NCBI RefSeq assembly: GCF_900100295.1
Contig: NZ_FNEV01000005.1
Span: forward strand, 205,266 to 269,265
Reading direction: 5' to 3'
Length of the DNA stretch: 64,000 bases
DNA from: Salimicrobium halophilum
GTDB taxonomy: Bacteria; Bacillota; Bacilli; Bacillales; Halobacillaceae
Shown here: piece after piece, positions 34,805 to 43,670 of the stretch
Position numbering within the stretch: the stretch's first letter is position 1
How the letters are laid out: every line of letters begins with the position of its first letter
Made by a program: the position numbers and the translations under genes
The notes under the pieces: generated by a model
What the model was told of the DNA's origin: nothing
The model's database searches: none
Seen by the model: only the letters and a program-made list of their open reading frames with translations

Positions 34805-35620
34805 TCATTGTGCCTCGAGAGCCTGAAGAAGGCTGCTATGGGTTTCGATTTGTTTCATATTGATGCCGAGCTGTACCATCGTCTGGGCGATATCCGGACG
34901 CAGCCCGGAAAGAATGGCGTGTACACCTGAGACTTCAAGAGCTGTGATCACTTTGAATAATTGATCGGCTACCATCGTATCGATGACGCTTACTCCTTGA
35001 AGGTCCATAATTACCGTGTCCAGTTCGTATTCTGCAGATTGATTCAGGGCGTTGTTCATGATGGCCTGAGCTCTGTTCGTGTCTATATCTCCTATGATCG
35101 GAATAACTCCGGTATTCAAAGAGACGCGGACAAGTGGCACAGACAGCTCTTCTACTGCGTACTGAGCATTCGTCAATGTACGCTCGTGTTCTTTGACATA
35201 CGTACGGCTGATGATGTAGCACGCTTCATCGATAATATTATGGAAATGCGTCATCGATTCATAGAACTCGTCGAGAGAGAGCCCTTTTTGTTTTGCCTCT
35301 TCCTTGATGACATGACCGATGGCGTCACGGTAGTAGTCGATTTCCTGAAGTGCCAAATCAAGTGGAAGATTGAGCTCTACAAGCTTATCACTGAGTTCGT
35401 CCGCCCATGCCTGCAGCAACTGTTTCGGTTGTTTGGACTGATCGGTGAGACTTTGAGCAAACACCTCCAGCAAATGAAAACGCCATGGCATCAGTTCACT
35501 GGAAAGATGACTGTTCGCCTGGATCATTTCTTCCGGCATCGCTTTTTTTGCAATGTCTTCTTTATTGATAAGAATTTTTTCCTGGACTTGTTCAAGCCAG
35601 GATTGTTGGGAAATTTCCAT
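34805..35620 (-). CDS. RsbR-type stressosome protein with STAS domain
   Basis: A 271-residue paralogue of RsbR. The N-terminal half (1 to about 145) is an all-alpha sensor domain of the non-heme globin type. The STAS domain (about 155-270) shows VPIIGDIDTNRAQ, VIMDLQGVSVIDTMVADQ and LSGLRPDIAQTMVQLG. The threonines that RsbT phosphorylates in the B. subtilis RsbR proteins correspond to T181 and T215. Such proteins gate the release of RsbT and so turn on sigma-B. The gene stands alone, as most RsbR paralogues do. Start: ATG 35620 after a TAGGAG site. Confidence 0.92.
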   Translation of the reverse strand: MEISQQSWLEQVQEKILINKEDIAKKAMPEEMIQANSHLSSELMPWRFHLLEVFAQSLTDQSKQPKQLLQAWADELSDKLVELNLPLDLALQEIDYYRDAIGHVIKEEAKQKGLSLDEFYESMTHFHNIIDEACYIISRTYVKEHERTLTNAQYAVEELSVPLVRVSLNTGVIPIIGDIDTNRAQAIMNNALNQSAEYELDTVIMDLQGVSVIDTMVADQLFKVITALEVSGVHAILSGLRPDIAQTMVQLGINMKQIETHSSLLQALEAQ

Positions 35621-35721
35621 TGAATATGCTCCTAAAGGTTGAAGTTGTAAAGTAGTACCTGTTCGCTATTTTACACGAACGTTGCTATCATTTCCAGTTT
35701 CTCGAGAGAAAAGCATTCATA

Positions 35722-35767
35722 TTTCTGCAGATTTTTAAATAAATTCCTGTTCTTCATAATTTCTGCA
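35722..35767. promoter_or_regulatory. Two TTTCTGCA motifs upstream of the cysteine-rich copper protein gene
   Basis: TTTCTGCA occurs at 35722-35729 and 35760-35767, before the first gene of the copper island. The same word recurs before the other copper units (36254, and as ATTCTGCA or ATCTGCA at 40313 and 41122). It is a candidate binding site for the island's regulator, inferred from recurrence only. Confidence 0.4.
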
Positions 35768-35867
35768 CATTTTATGGGCAGTTTACTACAGAAGCATCCG
35801 TTGATGACTTCTGAATACATAAAGAAGGGTCACGGGTGGAATAATTACTTTTCAGGAGGAATGAAAA

Positions 35868-36194
35868 ATGGCTCACCAACAACACCAGGAAACATTGAAG
35901 GTATTGCATGAATGCATGGAGGCTTGTAATCACTGTTTCGACGCCTGCCTTAAGGAAGACGATGTGAAAATGATGGCAGGGTGTATCCGTCTCGACCGTG
36001 AGTGTGCAGACATGTGCGGGTATCTCGAAGCTGCAATCACAAGAGGCAGTGCTTATGTATCTGAACTCGCCTCCGTTTGTGCGAAAATCTGTGATGACTG
36101 TGCAGAAGAATGCGCCAAACATGACCATGATCACTGCCAGGAATGTGCAGAAGCTTGCCGTAAGTGCGCAGAGGCATGCCGCAAAATCGCTTAA
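35868..36194 (+). CDS. Cysteine-rich four-helix copper-storage-type protein
   Basis: A 108-residue protein with 16 cysteines, arranged as CxxxC and CxxC steps along predicted helices (HECMEACNHCFDAC, ICDDCAEEC, CQECAEACRKC). This is the pattern of the Csp/DUF326 (YhjQ-like) family, whose members store copper(I) ions inside a four-helix bundle. The start MAHQQHQ shows no signal peptide, so it is cytoplasmic. AGGAGG lies seven bases before ATG 35868. A terminator follows, so it forms its own unit at the head of the copper island. Confidence 0.88.
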   Translation: MAHQQHQETLKVLHECMEACNHCFDACLKEDDVKMMAGCIRLDRECADMCGYLEAAITRGSAYVSELASVCAKICDDCAEECAKHDHDHCQECAEACRKCAEACRKIA

Positions 36195-36202
36195 TAGGAA
36201 AA

Positions 36203-36231
36203 AAGGTCGGCGGAGAGCCGATCTTTTTTTC
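36203..36231 (+). terminator. Intrinsic terminator after the cysteine-rich gene
   Basis: GGTCGGC and GCCGATC pair with one G-T pair around a five-base loop. TTTTTTT follows. Confidence 0.88.
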
Positions 36232-36253
36232 ATTTTCTTAGATGTATCCATAA

Positions 36254-36290
36254 TTTCTGCACAATTAAGGGAAGAAGAATAGTGCAGAAA
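36254..36290. promoter_or_regulatory. Inverted TTTCTGCA motif upstream of the multicopper oxidase operon
   Basis: TTTCTGCA (36254-36261) and its complement TGCAGAAA (36283-36290) face each other, with the flanking bases AC and GT also matching. Probably an operator or activator site for the copper genes that follow. Confidence 0.45.
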
Positions 36291-36343
36291 AAATTTTGAA
36301 GGTTTAGAAACCATACCCGGTAAGGGTAAAGGAGATGATCGGA

Positions 36344-36604
36344 ATGGGTGGAATGATGGACGGATATGGAATGGGTGGAGGTTTCTTCGGTAACTTCTTC
36401 GGATTCGGATTGATTTTTCTGCTTCTTATCCTGGCTATTGTTGCCATTGTAATCTGGATGGTAAAGCCCGGGGATTCAAAAGATAGCGGTACGAGAAATT
36501 CTTCTTCCGAAAATCATGAAGGTACATTGAAGAGCCGGCTCGCCCGGGGAGATATCTCTGAAGAAGAGTACGACCGATTGAAAAAGAAACTGAATGAAAA
36601 TTAG
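36344..36604 (+). CDS. Small membrane protein with C-terminal SHOCT domain
   Basis: About 86 residues: a glycine- and methionine-rich start (MGGMMDGYGMGGGFFGNFFG), one membrane segment (about 22-42), a polar linker and a C-terminal SHOCT motif RLARGDISEEEYDRLKKKL. Such proteins are common next to copper genes. The methionine-rich head might contact copper, which is inference. ATG 36344 is nine bases after GGAG. An ATG at 36335 directly follows the same GGAG and is too close. The stop overlaps the start region of the oxidase gene. Confidence 0.8.
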   Translation: MGGMMDGYGMGGGFFGNFFGFGLIFLLLILAIVAIVIWMVKPGDSKDSGTRNSSSENHEGTLKSRLARGDISEEEYDRLKKKLNEN

Positions 36605-36618
36605 TGGAGGCGACAGGA

Positions 36619-38112
36619 ATGAAACGGTATATTACGGGATCGATTATGATTGTGATTCTGCTTGGTATCGGAGGATGGGTGTTGTTCCAGACTCCTTTTC
36701 TGCAGAATTCAGGAGACGGAGAAATCAACACGGATGAAGAAGGGATAAGCATTTTGGATTTGCCGGCTGTCGAAGCGGGGGAACGCCCGGTGAAAGAATT
36801 TGAGCTGACAGCAGAGGAAACGTCCTGGACGGTGGAGGGTGAAGAAACAGTACAAGCATGGACGTATAACGGAACGGTTCCGGGAGAACCTCTTCGCGTT
36901 CAGCAAAGGGATTTCGTCAGAGTGGAACTGACGAATGAGCTGGACGTACCCGTAACAATTCACTGGCACGGCGTTGTTCTTCAGAATAGAATGGACGGAG
37001 TGCCGGGAGTGACGCAGGATGCGGTGAAACCGGGCGAATCCTTCACTTATGAATTTATAGCAAATAATCCGGGTACGTATTGGTATCACTCCCATCAGCA
37101 TAGTTCCCTGCAGGTGGATAAAGGGTTATATGGGCCTTTAATTATAGAAGGAGACGGTCCGTCAGTGGATAAAGAAAGGACCTATATGCTTGATGAATGG
37201 GCGGTGAATCAGGAGCGTCAGGACTGGACGAACATGGCGGGTATGATGATGGGGTCCATGAACGGTGATGGAGAAGCGGACACAAAGCAGATGTATGACA
37301 CATTCACCATCAATGGAAAAGCAGGCTCAGCCATTGAACCTTTGGAAATGAAAGAAGGGGAAACAGCGAGACTACGATTTGTGAATGCGGGGTATCAATT
37401 GCATCGTCTCGTCTTCCCGGAAGGATCGATGGAAATGCTCTCCGTGGACGCAGAAAAAGTAGAAAGCGCTTCGGAACGAAACGTGTTGGAAATTGCTCCC
37501 GGAGAAAGGATGGATGTTCTGTTCACTAAAGGGGAAGGTGCACAACAGATCGCTCACACCACAGATGTGGAACACGCAGCTGATATGAAGATTCCCGTTC
37601 TATCACCTGACTCGGAACGAACAGCCGCTTCTGCCCCAAAAACGGATACAGAAGCTGTGAAAGGTACATCTTATAAAAGTGAAGAACTGTTGTTTGATAA
37701 TGTGCCGAAAGCGGATGTTTCCTACGATATGGACCTCAGCATGGGAATGAATATGGGTGAGGGGATGGCTTGGCAAATCAATGAAGAAATATTTCCGGAT
37801 ACCCCTCCGATCCATGTAAACGAAGGAGATATCGTCAAAGTGGACATCACGAATGAAGGAAGACTCAATCATCCGATGCACCTTCATGGGCACAGATTTC
37901 AGGTGCAGTCGGAGTCAGGTGGCGGAGTCGTCAAAGATCTGATCAATGTGAAACCAGGAGAGTCTTATACGATTTATTTTGAAGCGGATAACCGAGGTGA
38001 GTGGCTGTTTCATTGTCACGACAACAACCATGCGGATAGAGGTATGGTAACGGTTGTCGACTATGAAGGGGTATACTCTCCGTTCGAGTTGAACGAAACC
38101 AATTCACCATAG
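36619..38112 (+). CDS. Multicopper oxidase, CueO/copper-resistance type
   Basis: A 497-residue extracytoplasmic oxidase that probably oxidises toxic copper(I). A membrane anchor or signal lies at about 5-23. All copper sites are visible: HWHGV and WYHSHQH in the first domain, HPMHLHGH and FHCHDNNHADRGM in the last. The methionine-rich stretch MDLSMGMNMGEGM near 372-385 recalls the copper-binding loop of CueO. ATG 36619 has GGAGG eight bases before it. The next gene, a copper ATPase, starts 15 bases after the stop. Confidence 0.93.
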   Translation: MKRYITGSIMIVILLGIGGWVLFQTPFLQNSGDGEINTDEEGISILDLPAVEAGERPVKEFELTAEETSWTVEGEETVQAWTYNGTVPGEPLRVQQRDFVRVELTNELDVPVTIHWHGVVLQNRMDGVPGVTQDAVKPGESFTYEFIANNPGTYWYHSHQHSSLQVDKGLYGPLIIEGDGPSVDKERTYMLDEWAVNQERQDWTNMAGMMMGSMNGDGEADTKQMYDTFTINGKAGSAIEPLEMKEGETARLRFVNAGYQLHRLVFPEGSMEMLSVDAEKVESASERNVLEIAPGERMDVLFTKGEGAQQIAHTTDVEHAADMKIPVLSPDSERTAASAPKTDTEAVKGTSYKSEELLFDNVPKADVSYDMDLSMGMNMGEGMAWQINEEIFPDTPPIHVNEGDIVKVDITNEGRLNHPMHLHGHRFQVQSESGGGVVKDLINVKPGESYTIYFEADNRGEWLFHCHDNNHADRGMVTVVDYEGVYSPFELNETNSP

Positions 38113-38127
38113 GAAGGAGGATTATGA

Positions 38128-40176
38128 ATGGCACAAGAACATCATAATCATAACGAGCAGAAACATGACGAAAATAATCATGACCACGAAGAACACAATC
38201 ACCACGATCATGGAGATCATGATCACGAAGGGCACGACCATGGAGCGATGGTAGATGATTTCAAGAAGCGGTTCTACATCTCGCTGATTATAACGCTTCC
38301 GATTCTGTTATTGTCACCTATGATTCAGGATCTTCTTGGATTCAGCATCACCTTTCCTTTTGATCAGTACGTTCTTTTCGGACTTGCAACTTTTGTATTC
38401 TTCTACGGCGGTTGGCCGTTCCTCACAGGCGCTATAGATGAAGGGAAGAACAAAAATCCCGGAATGATGATGTTGATCGGTCTCGCTATTGTAGTCGCTT
38501 ATGTATACAGTTCCCTTGTCGTATTCGGCTGGGAAGGACGTAATTTCTTCTGGGAATTAGCGACTTTGATTGACATTATGTTGCTTGGTCACTGGATTGA
38601 GATGAGATCAGTGATGGGAGCATCGAATGCTTTGGAAGAACTCGTCAAGCTCATGCCGGATAAGGCTCATAAAGTGAAAGAGGACGGGTCGACGGAAGAA
38701 GTGAAAGTGGGGGATCTACAAACTGGGGATAAAGTACTTGTGAAGCCCGGGGAAAAGATTCCGGTGGATGGAACAATCACAGAAGGGAAATCTGCCATAG
38801 ACGAATCGATGCTGACCGGCGAGTCCGTACCTGTCGAAAAAGGAACCGAAGAAGAAGTGATCGGAGGTTCCATCAACAAAGAAGGAAGCTTGACTATAGA
38901 GGTTAAGAAACTCGGGGAGGATTCCTACTTATCTCAAGTGATCACGCTCGTCGAGGAAGCGCAGAATTCCAAATCACGGGCGCAGGATTTCGCGAACCGT
39001 GCTGCGAAGTGGTTGTTCTATCTTGCTCTTAGTGCAGGTATCATCACATTCATCGTCTGGCTATCACTAGGGTATCCGGTAGATATGGCGGTAGAGCGTA
39101 TGGTTACCGTTATGGTTATCACGTGCCCTCACGCACTCGGACTTGCTGCGCCACTGGTCGTAGCTGTATCCACTTCTTTATCTGCGAAGCAGGGGCTTCT
39201 GATCCGTAACCGCACCCAGTTCGAGAATGCACGTAATGTAGATGCCGTCATTTTCGATAAAACAGGGACGCTCACGAAAGGTGAATTCGGAGTTACGGAC
39301 ATCGTGGCGAATGACCGGGAAGAAACGGATGTACTTTATTGGGCAGCTAGTTTAGAGCAGAAGTCGGAACATCCTCTCGCGCGAGGTATCCTTGATCAAG
39401 CGGAGGAGCATGATATTACGCTTGGAAACGCGGAGGATTTCGAATCAGTTACAGGACGTGGCCTTCGAGGTAAGGTCGATGGGAAACATGTACAGGTCAT
39501 GAGTCCCGGGTATATGCAGGAGAACGACATCTCTTATGATACCGAAGCTTTCGGCCGTATGTCGGAGGAAGGGAAAACCGTGGTATTCGTCCTTGTGGAT
39601 GAGGAGTATATAGGAATGATCGCTCTCGCGGATATGATTCGTGAGTCGGCGAAAGAAGCTGTGGCAGACCTGAAGGAACAGGGCATCCGCTCTGTAATGC
39701 TGACAGGGGATAATAAAAAGGTGGCCCACTGGGTAGCTGAACAGATCGGCATCGATGAAGTATATGCGGAAGTAATGCCTGATCACAAAGCGGATCAGGT
39801 GAAGAAAGTGCAGGAAGAAGGCCTGAAGGTAGCGATGACCGGTGATGGAATCAATGATGCGCCTGCTCTAGCTACTGCGGATGTCGGAATCGCTATCGGG
39901 AGCGGAACGGATGTTGCGGTCGAGACGGCTGACATCGTTCTCGTGAAAAGTGATCCGAAAGATATCGTATCCGTCGTGTCTCTATCCGATAACACGTATA
40001 AGAAAATGGTACAGAACCTTTGGTGGGCGGCAGGCTATAACATTTTTGCCATTCCGCTCGCGGCCGGTGTTCTCGCACCTATCGGTATTCTACTGAGCCC
40101 GGCTGTCGGAGCGGTGCTGATGAGTTTGAGTACCGTGGTCGTAGCTGTAAACGCCAAACTATTGAAAGCTGCTTAA
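38128..40176 (+). CDS. copB: Copper-translocating P-type ATPase, CopB type
   Basis: Pumps copper ions out of the cell using ATP. It has 682 residues. The first 45 are very rich in histidine and acidic residues and probably bind metal. The membrane metal site is CPH at 333-335, the mark of the CopB (P1B-3) class instead of the CPC of CopA. Other motifs are [23 protein letters not shown] with phosphorylated D377, SEHPLARG and [11 protein letters not shown]. Start has AAGGAGG seven bases upstream. It follows the oxidase in one operon. Confidence 0.95.
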   Translation: MAQEHHNHNEQKHDENNHDHEEHNHHDHGDHDHEGHDHGAMVDDFKKRFYISLIITLPILLLSPMIQDLLGFSITFPFDQYVLFGLATFVFFYGGWPFLTGAIDEGKNKNPGMMMLIGLAIVVAYVYSSLVVFGWEGRNFFWELATLIDIMLLGHWIEMRSVMGASNALEELVKLMPDKAHKVKEDGSTEEVKVGDLQTGDKVLVKPGEKIPVDGTITEGKSAIDESMLTGESVPVEKGTEEEVIGGSINKEGSLTIEVKKLGEDSYLSQVITLVEEAQNSKSRAQDFANRAAKWLFYLALSAGIITFIVWLSLGYPVDMAVERMVTVMVITCPHALGLAAPLVVAVSTSLSAKQGLLIRNRTQFENARNVDAVIFDKTGTLTKGEFGVTDIVANDREETDVLYWAASLEQKSEHPLARGILDQAEEHDITLGNAEDFESVTGRGLRGKVDGKHVQVMSPGYMQENDISYDTEAFGRMSEEGKTVVFVLVDEEYIGMIALADMIRESAKEAVADLKEQGIRSVMLTGDNKKVAHWVAEQIGIDEVYAEVMPDHKADQVKKVQEEGLKVAMTGDGINDAPALATADVGIAIGSGTDVAVETADIVLVKSDPKDIVSVVSLSDNTYKKMVQNLWWAAGYNIFAIPLAAGVLAPIGILLSPAVGAVLMSLSTVVVAVNAKLLKAA

Positions 40177-40177
40177 G

Positions 40178-40261
40178 AAGAGAGGGATCATTGGTAGTGC
40201 GCCCCGGAAGTTAGATTTTTCACTCTGACTTTTAGGGGTCGCTACCCCCCTCTCTTTTTTT
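40178..40261. terminator. Long folded terminator, possibly a relic of IS3/IS150-type ends
   Basis: AAGAGAGGG (40178-40186) pairs with CCCTCTCTT (40248-40256), followed by T. Inside, GGTAGTGCGCCCC with GGAAGTTAGA (40193-40215) faces TCTGACTTTTAGGGG with TCGCTACC (40224-40246), an imperfect inverted repeat. The inner arms resemble IS150-type terminal repeats as I remember them (CCCC, AAAGTTAGA). It lies directly behind copB and acts as a plausible terminator. Confidence 0.55.
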
Positions 40262-40312
40262 GTGTTCAAAGGTCAGGAGAGGATAGTGGAAGGATTCCTC
40301 CTTTCTCATTAA

Positions 40313-40320
40313 ATTCTGCA
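40313..40320. promoter_or_regulatory. ATTCTGCA motif upstream of the DsbD-like gene
   Basis: ATTCTGCA, then TTTTCTGTA 13 bases on. This is a variant of the word found before the other copper units. Confidence 0.3.
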
Positions 40321-40363
40321 TAATTTTTCTGTACCCTTGCAAGTAAAGTCTGGGGGGAAGGGT

Positions 40364-41098
40364 ATGTATCAATTATTCAATGAAGTAAGTCGATTCTTCA
40401 TCGAGCCTTTCATGGAGCTGGCCGCACAAAATGAAGGGATGCCGCTTGCAGGAGCATTTTTCCTGGGGCTTGTCGGAGCGGTGGCCCCCTGTCAGATGAC
40501 GGGGAATATCGGAGCAATGACGATTTATGGAAATCAGACATTCAAGGACAAAGTTCCGTGGGGCCACGTCACGTATTTCATGCTTGGGAAAGTGCTGGTC
40601 TTTTCGCTTCTCGGTCTCGCTGTGTGGATCTTCGGAAAGGAAATACAGGGGATGCTCTCATCCTGGTTTCCCTATCTCCGCAAAGCGATTGGGCCGATGC
40701 TCATAGGGATAGGTCTGTTCATGACCGGTTTCTTTTCCATGAAATGGACGTTTTCTCTTGGAAACAGATTCATTCCTACTATCAGGAACAGCAAATTAGG
40801 CAGCTTCCTGCTCGGAGTCAGCGTAACTCTCGCTTTTTGCCCGACGATGTTCGTTTTGTTCTTCATGACGTTGATGCCTATGGTGCTGACGACTTCTTAC
40901 GGTGCCGCTTTACCGACGGTATTCGCCATCGGTACGTCCGTACCACTATTATTCTTTCTGTTTCTCTTCACCTGGTTCGGTATTGATAAGAAAGTGTTGA
41001 TGAAGAAAGGGAGGAAGATCGGAGGACGTATCCAGAAAGTTGCAGGTGCTCTTCTTCTGCTGATCGGAATTCTTGATACCATGACGTACTGGTTGTAA
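40364..41098 (+). CDS. DsbD/CcdA or TauE-like membrane protein of the copper island
   Basis: A 244-residue membrane protein with six segments in two similar halves. Each half carries one conserved cysteine: APCQMTGN (C43) and AFCPTMF (C159). This is the layout of CcdA/DsbD membrane domains that move electrons for thiol reduction, and related proteins are found with copper and mercury genes. It may keep cysteines of copper proteins reduced or move a metal-thiol. That role is inferred. ATG 40364 has GGGGGGAAGGG upstream. An earlier in-frame start at 40337 lacks a ribosome site. Confidence 0.75.
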   Translation: MYQLFNEVSRFFIEPFMELAAQNEGMPLAGAFFLGLVGAVAPCQMTGNIGAMTIYGNQTFKDKVPWGHVTYFMLGKVLVFSLLGLAVWIFGKEIQGMLSSWFPYLRKAIGPMLIGIGLFMTGFFSMKWTFSLGNRFIPTIRNSKLGSFLLGVSVTLAFCPTMFVLFFMTLMPMVLTTSYGAALPTVFAIGTSVPLLFFLFLFTWFGIDKKVLMKKGRKIGGRIQKVAGALLLLIGILDTMTYWL

Positions 41099-41121
41099 GC
41101 TGTTCAAGAATCAGTCAGGGA

Positions 41122-41130
41122 ATCTGCAGA
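41122..41130. promoter_or_regulatory. ATCTGCAGA motif upstream of the copper-island lipoprotein
   Basis: ATCTGCAGA, followed by ATCTCGA and ATCTGGCA at about 11-12 base steps. Related to the TTTCTGCA word seen at the other copper units. Confidence 0.3.
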
Positions 41131-41186
41131 AAATCTCGACATTTATCTGGCAAAGTGGAAGAAGTCCAATAGAGGAGGAATTCGGA

Positions 41187-42140
41187 ATGAAACATATAAA
41201 AACGACGCTTGCAATCAGTGGCCTGGCCTTATTTCTGGCGGCTTGCAGCGGAGAAACGACGGTGGAAAACGGTTCAGAAAGTACAGAAGGGACTCAAAAA
41301 AGTACCGGGACAGAAGAAGTCGAGCTTGAAGAGTTCACCGGCACGATCGAGCACGTGCATGGGATCGGTTATACGGATGCTGGAGGAGTTACATTCGCTT
41401 CCCACAGCGGTCTGAAAGTGTACACGGAAGATAAATGGATGGAGAGCCCTCATCACAAAAATGACTATATGGGATTCAATGCTACAGAAGAGGGGATGTA
41501 TGTATCCGGGCATCCGGGGGAGTCTTCTGATTTACCGAACCCTATCGGTCTCCAAAAAGGGAAAGTAGGCGAAAGTGACCTGAACCCTCTCGGATTTGTC
41601 GGGGAGAGTGATTTCCATCTGCTTGGTGTAGGATATGAAAACGAAGCTATTTATCTTCTGAACAGCCGTCCGGATGATAATCTCGAAACCGGCTTCCATC
41701 GGAGTTTTGATGGAGGAGAAACCTTCGAAGTGATGGCAGCTGAAGGTCTTCCGGAAAAATTATTCCAGTTGGCTGTACATCCGACAGATGAACAAACGGT
41801 AGCCGCTGCTGCCGAGTCCGGCGTTTTTTTAAGTGCAGATGCCGGAGAAACTTTCGAACGGATTTCTGAAGAAGGACAGGCGTCCGGGTTAACTTTCACA
41901 GAAAATCGATTATATTTCGGACTGCTTCAGAACGAAGCCTCATTCCGGAGCTATGACCTCGAGTCGGAGACGACGAGCGACATACCCCTTCCTGATTTTG
42001 GGCAGGATGCGGTTCTCTACTCAGCTGTACACCCTGATAAGGAAGAAATCACGATTTTTACAATGAATGGTAGCAGTTATATAACGGAAAAAGAAGGGGA
42101 GTCCTGGGAGAGAATACTTAATAGTGGAACCGTGAAGTAA
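41187..42140 (+). CDS. Lipoprotein with beta-propeller (BNR-like) repeats, F510_1955 type
   Basis: A 317-residue lipoprotein. The signal ends in LFLAAC with the lipid cysteine near residue 20, followed by an acidic serine/threonine linker. The body holds beta-propeller repeats with sialidase-like turns (SFDGGETFE, SADAGETFE) and an early HVHGIGY block. Proteins of this kind are often found beside copper or other metal resistance genes and are named glycosylhydrolase, but no catalytic proof exists. AGAGGAGGAA precedes ATG 41187. Confidence 0.82.
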   Translation: MKHIKTTLAISGLALFLAACSGETTVENGSESTEGTQKSTGTEEVELEEFTGTIEHVHGIGYTDAGGVTFASHSGLKVYTEDKWMESPHHKNDYMGFNATEEGMYVSGHPGESSDLPNPIGLQKGKVGESDLNPLGFVGESDFHLLGVGYENEAIYLLNSRPDDNLETGFHRSFDGGETFEVMAAEGLPEKLFQLAVHPTDEQTVAAAAESGVFLSADAGETFERISEEGQASGLTFTENRLYFGLLQNEASFRSYDLESETTSDIPLPDFGQDAVLYSAVHPDKEEITIFTMNGSSYITEKEGESWERILNSGTVK

Positions 42141-42269
42141 CTTCCTTACGAATCTTAAAGACATTCAGTATTGTCGTAGATTATCTCTCCTTTGAACGTG
42201 TATGATGATCATAGAAGAATGAATATCGATAAGCTTCAGCAGCACGGGAATGATCGTGGAGGGAATGGT

Positions 42270-43670
42270 ATGAGACGGAAACTATCTGTTAAATTAGGGC
42301 TTTTATTTTTTGTATTGATGCTTCTCATCGAATTGTCCCTGTTTTTTATCCTTTATTCGACCATTGCTTCTCATCGGGTGACCGAAGTGATGGACGGGCT
42401 GCTGGCAAAAGGGGCGGGACACAGGGACGTGCTCGAGAACAACTACGATGAGTCCACTTTGCATCACGTCATCTTGATGGAAGAAGAAGCATCCACGGAT
42501 GTCATCATTACGAATGCGGAAGGAGAGATCGTCGACCGTTCGTCGAAGAAAGAGGATCCATTCCGGACCGGCATGGTGCAAAACATCTCTCCAACGGATG
42601 GGACAGAAGACAGAATCGTTGAAGAGGAATGGAGAGACAATCCTTATGTAGCGACAGTCTCACCGATTGTAGTGGATGGAGAGCACCGCGGGGATGTATT
42701 CATGTTTTCGCCTTCTCAAACGATCCGGGAAATTCTCTCTCATCTTTCCGAGCAGTTCCTGTTCGTGATGGGAATGATCGTATTCATCACCCTCATTCTC
42801 GTATTTGCACTCTCTCAGGTTATTACCAGACCGCTTGTACGAATGCAACGGGTCACAGAAAAGCTGAGTGAAGGGAAAGCGGATCTCGAACTGGACGAAC
42901 GCCATAATGATGAATTAGGGACGCTTGCTGTGTCCATCAACAGGCTGTCGGAAGACTTGGAACGGCTCAAAAAAGATCGCAACAACTTCCTGTCATCCGT
43001 CGCTCACGAACTGAGAACCCCGCTTACTTATGTAAAAGGATATGCGGATGTAGCCTCCAGAAAAGAGACATCGGAAGCGGAACGGGATAAATATCTCGCA
43101 ATCATCCGTGAGGAAGCGGACCACCTTACGTCGATGGTGAGGCAACTATTCCAGCTGGCGAAAATGGAGGAGAATGCCTTCGTAATCGAACCTTCCATGA
43201 TTCGGCTCTCTTCTTTATTCGATGAAGTGGAAACACAGATCGCCCCTTTCGTCCAGGAAAAACAGGCGGAGCTTTCTATCCACGTGCCGGAAGATTTATA
43301 CGTGAACGCGGATCGGACTCGGATGAAGCAGGTGATTTTCAACGTTTTGCAGAATGCTCTTCAATATGGAGGGGAGCGCCCGTCCATCCAGATAGAAGCG
43401 AAGCAGCAACAGCGGGAGATGATTTTGCGGATTTCTGATAAGGGGCCCGGAGTACCGGAAGAAGCACTTCCCCGTCTATTCGATCGTTTGTACCGGGTAG
43501 ATAAAGCGAGGTCCCGCGAACAGGGAGGGTCAGGACTGGGTCTGGCCATTGTGAAAGAAATAGTAGAGATGCACGGCGGTACTGTGAAAGCCTTCAACGA
43601 AAATGGACTGACGATACTTATAACCCTGCCGGAGGAAAATGATCATGACACAAATTCTTATAGTGGATGA
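42270..43670 (+). CDS. Sensor histidine kinase of the copper island
   Basis: A 466-residue membrane kinase. It has a membrane segment (about 7-30), an extracytoplasmic sensor loop to about 165, a second segment (about 168-190), a HAMP domain, a HisKA domain with phosphorylated H246 in VAHELRTPLTYVKGYADV, and an ATPase domain with NVLQNALQYGG, ISDKGPGVPE and GGSGLGLAIVKEIVEMHGG. ATG 42270 has GGAGGG upstream. It overlaps the regulator gene by 26 bases. Its position suggests it senses copper or envelope stress. Confidence 0.92.
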   Translation: MRRKLSVKLGLLFFVLMLLIELSLFFILYSTIASHRVTEVMDGLLAKGAGHRDVLENNYDESTLHHVILMEEEASTDVIITNAEGEIVDRSSKKEDPFRTGMVQNISPTDGTEDRIVEEEWRDNPYVATVSPIVVDGEHRGDVFMFSPSQTIREILSHLSEQFLFVMGMIVFITLILVFALSQVITRPLVRMQRVTEKLSEGKADLELDERHNDELGTLAVSINRLSEDLERLKKDRNNFLSSVAHELRTPLTYVKGYADVASRKETSEAERDKYLAIIREEADHLTSMVRQLFQLAKMEENAFVIEPSMIRLSSLFDEVETQIAPFVQEKQAELSIHVPEDLYVNADRTRMKQVIFNVLQNALQYGGERPSIQIEAKQQQREMILRISDKGPGVPEEALPRLFDRLYRVDKARSREQGGSGLGLAIVKEIVEMHGGTVKAFNENGLTILITLPEENDHDTNSYSG

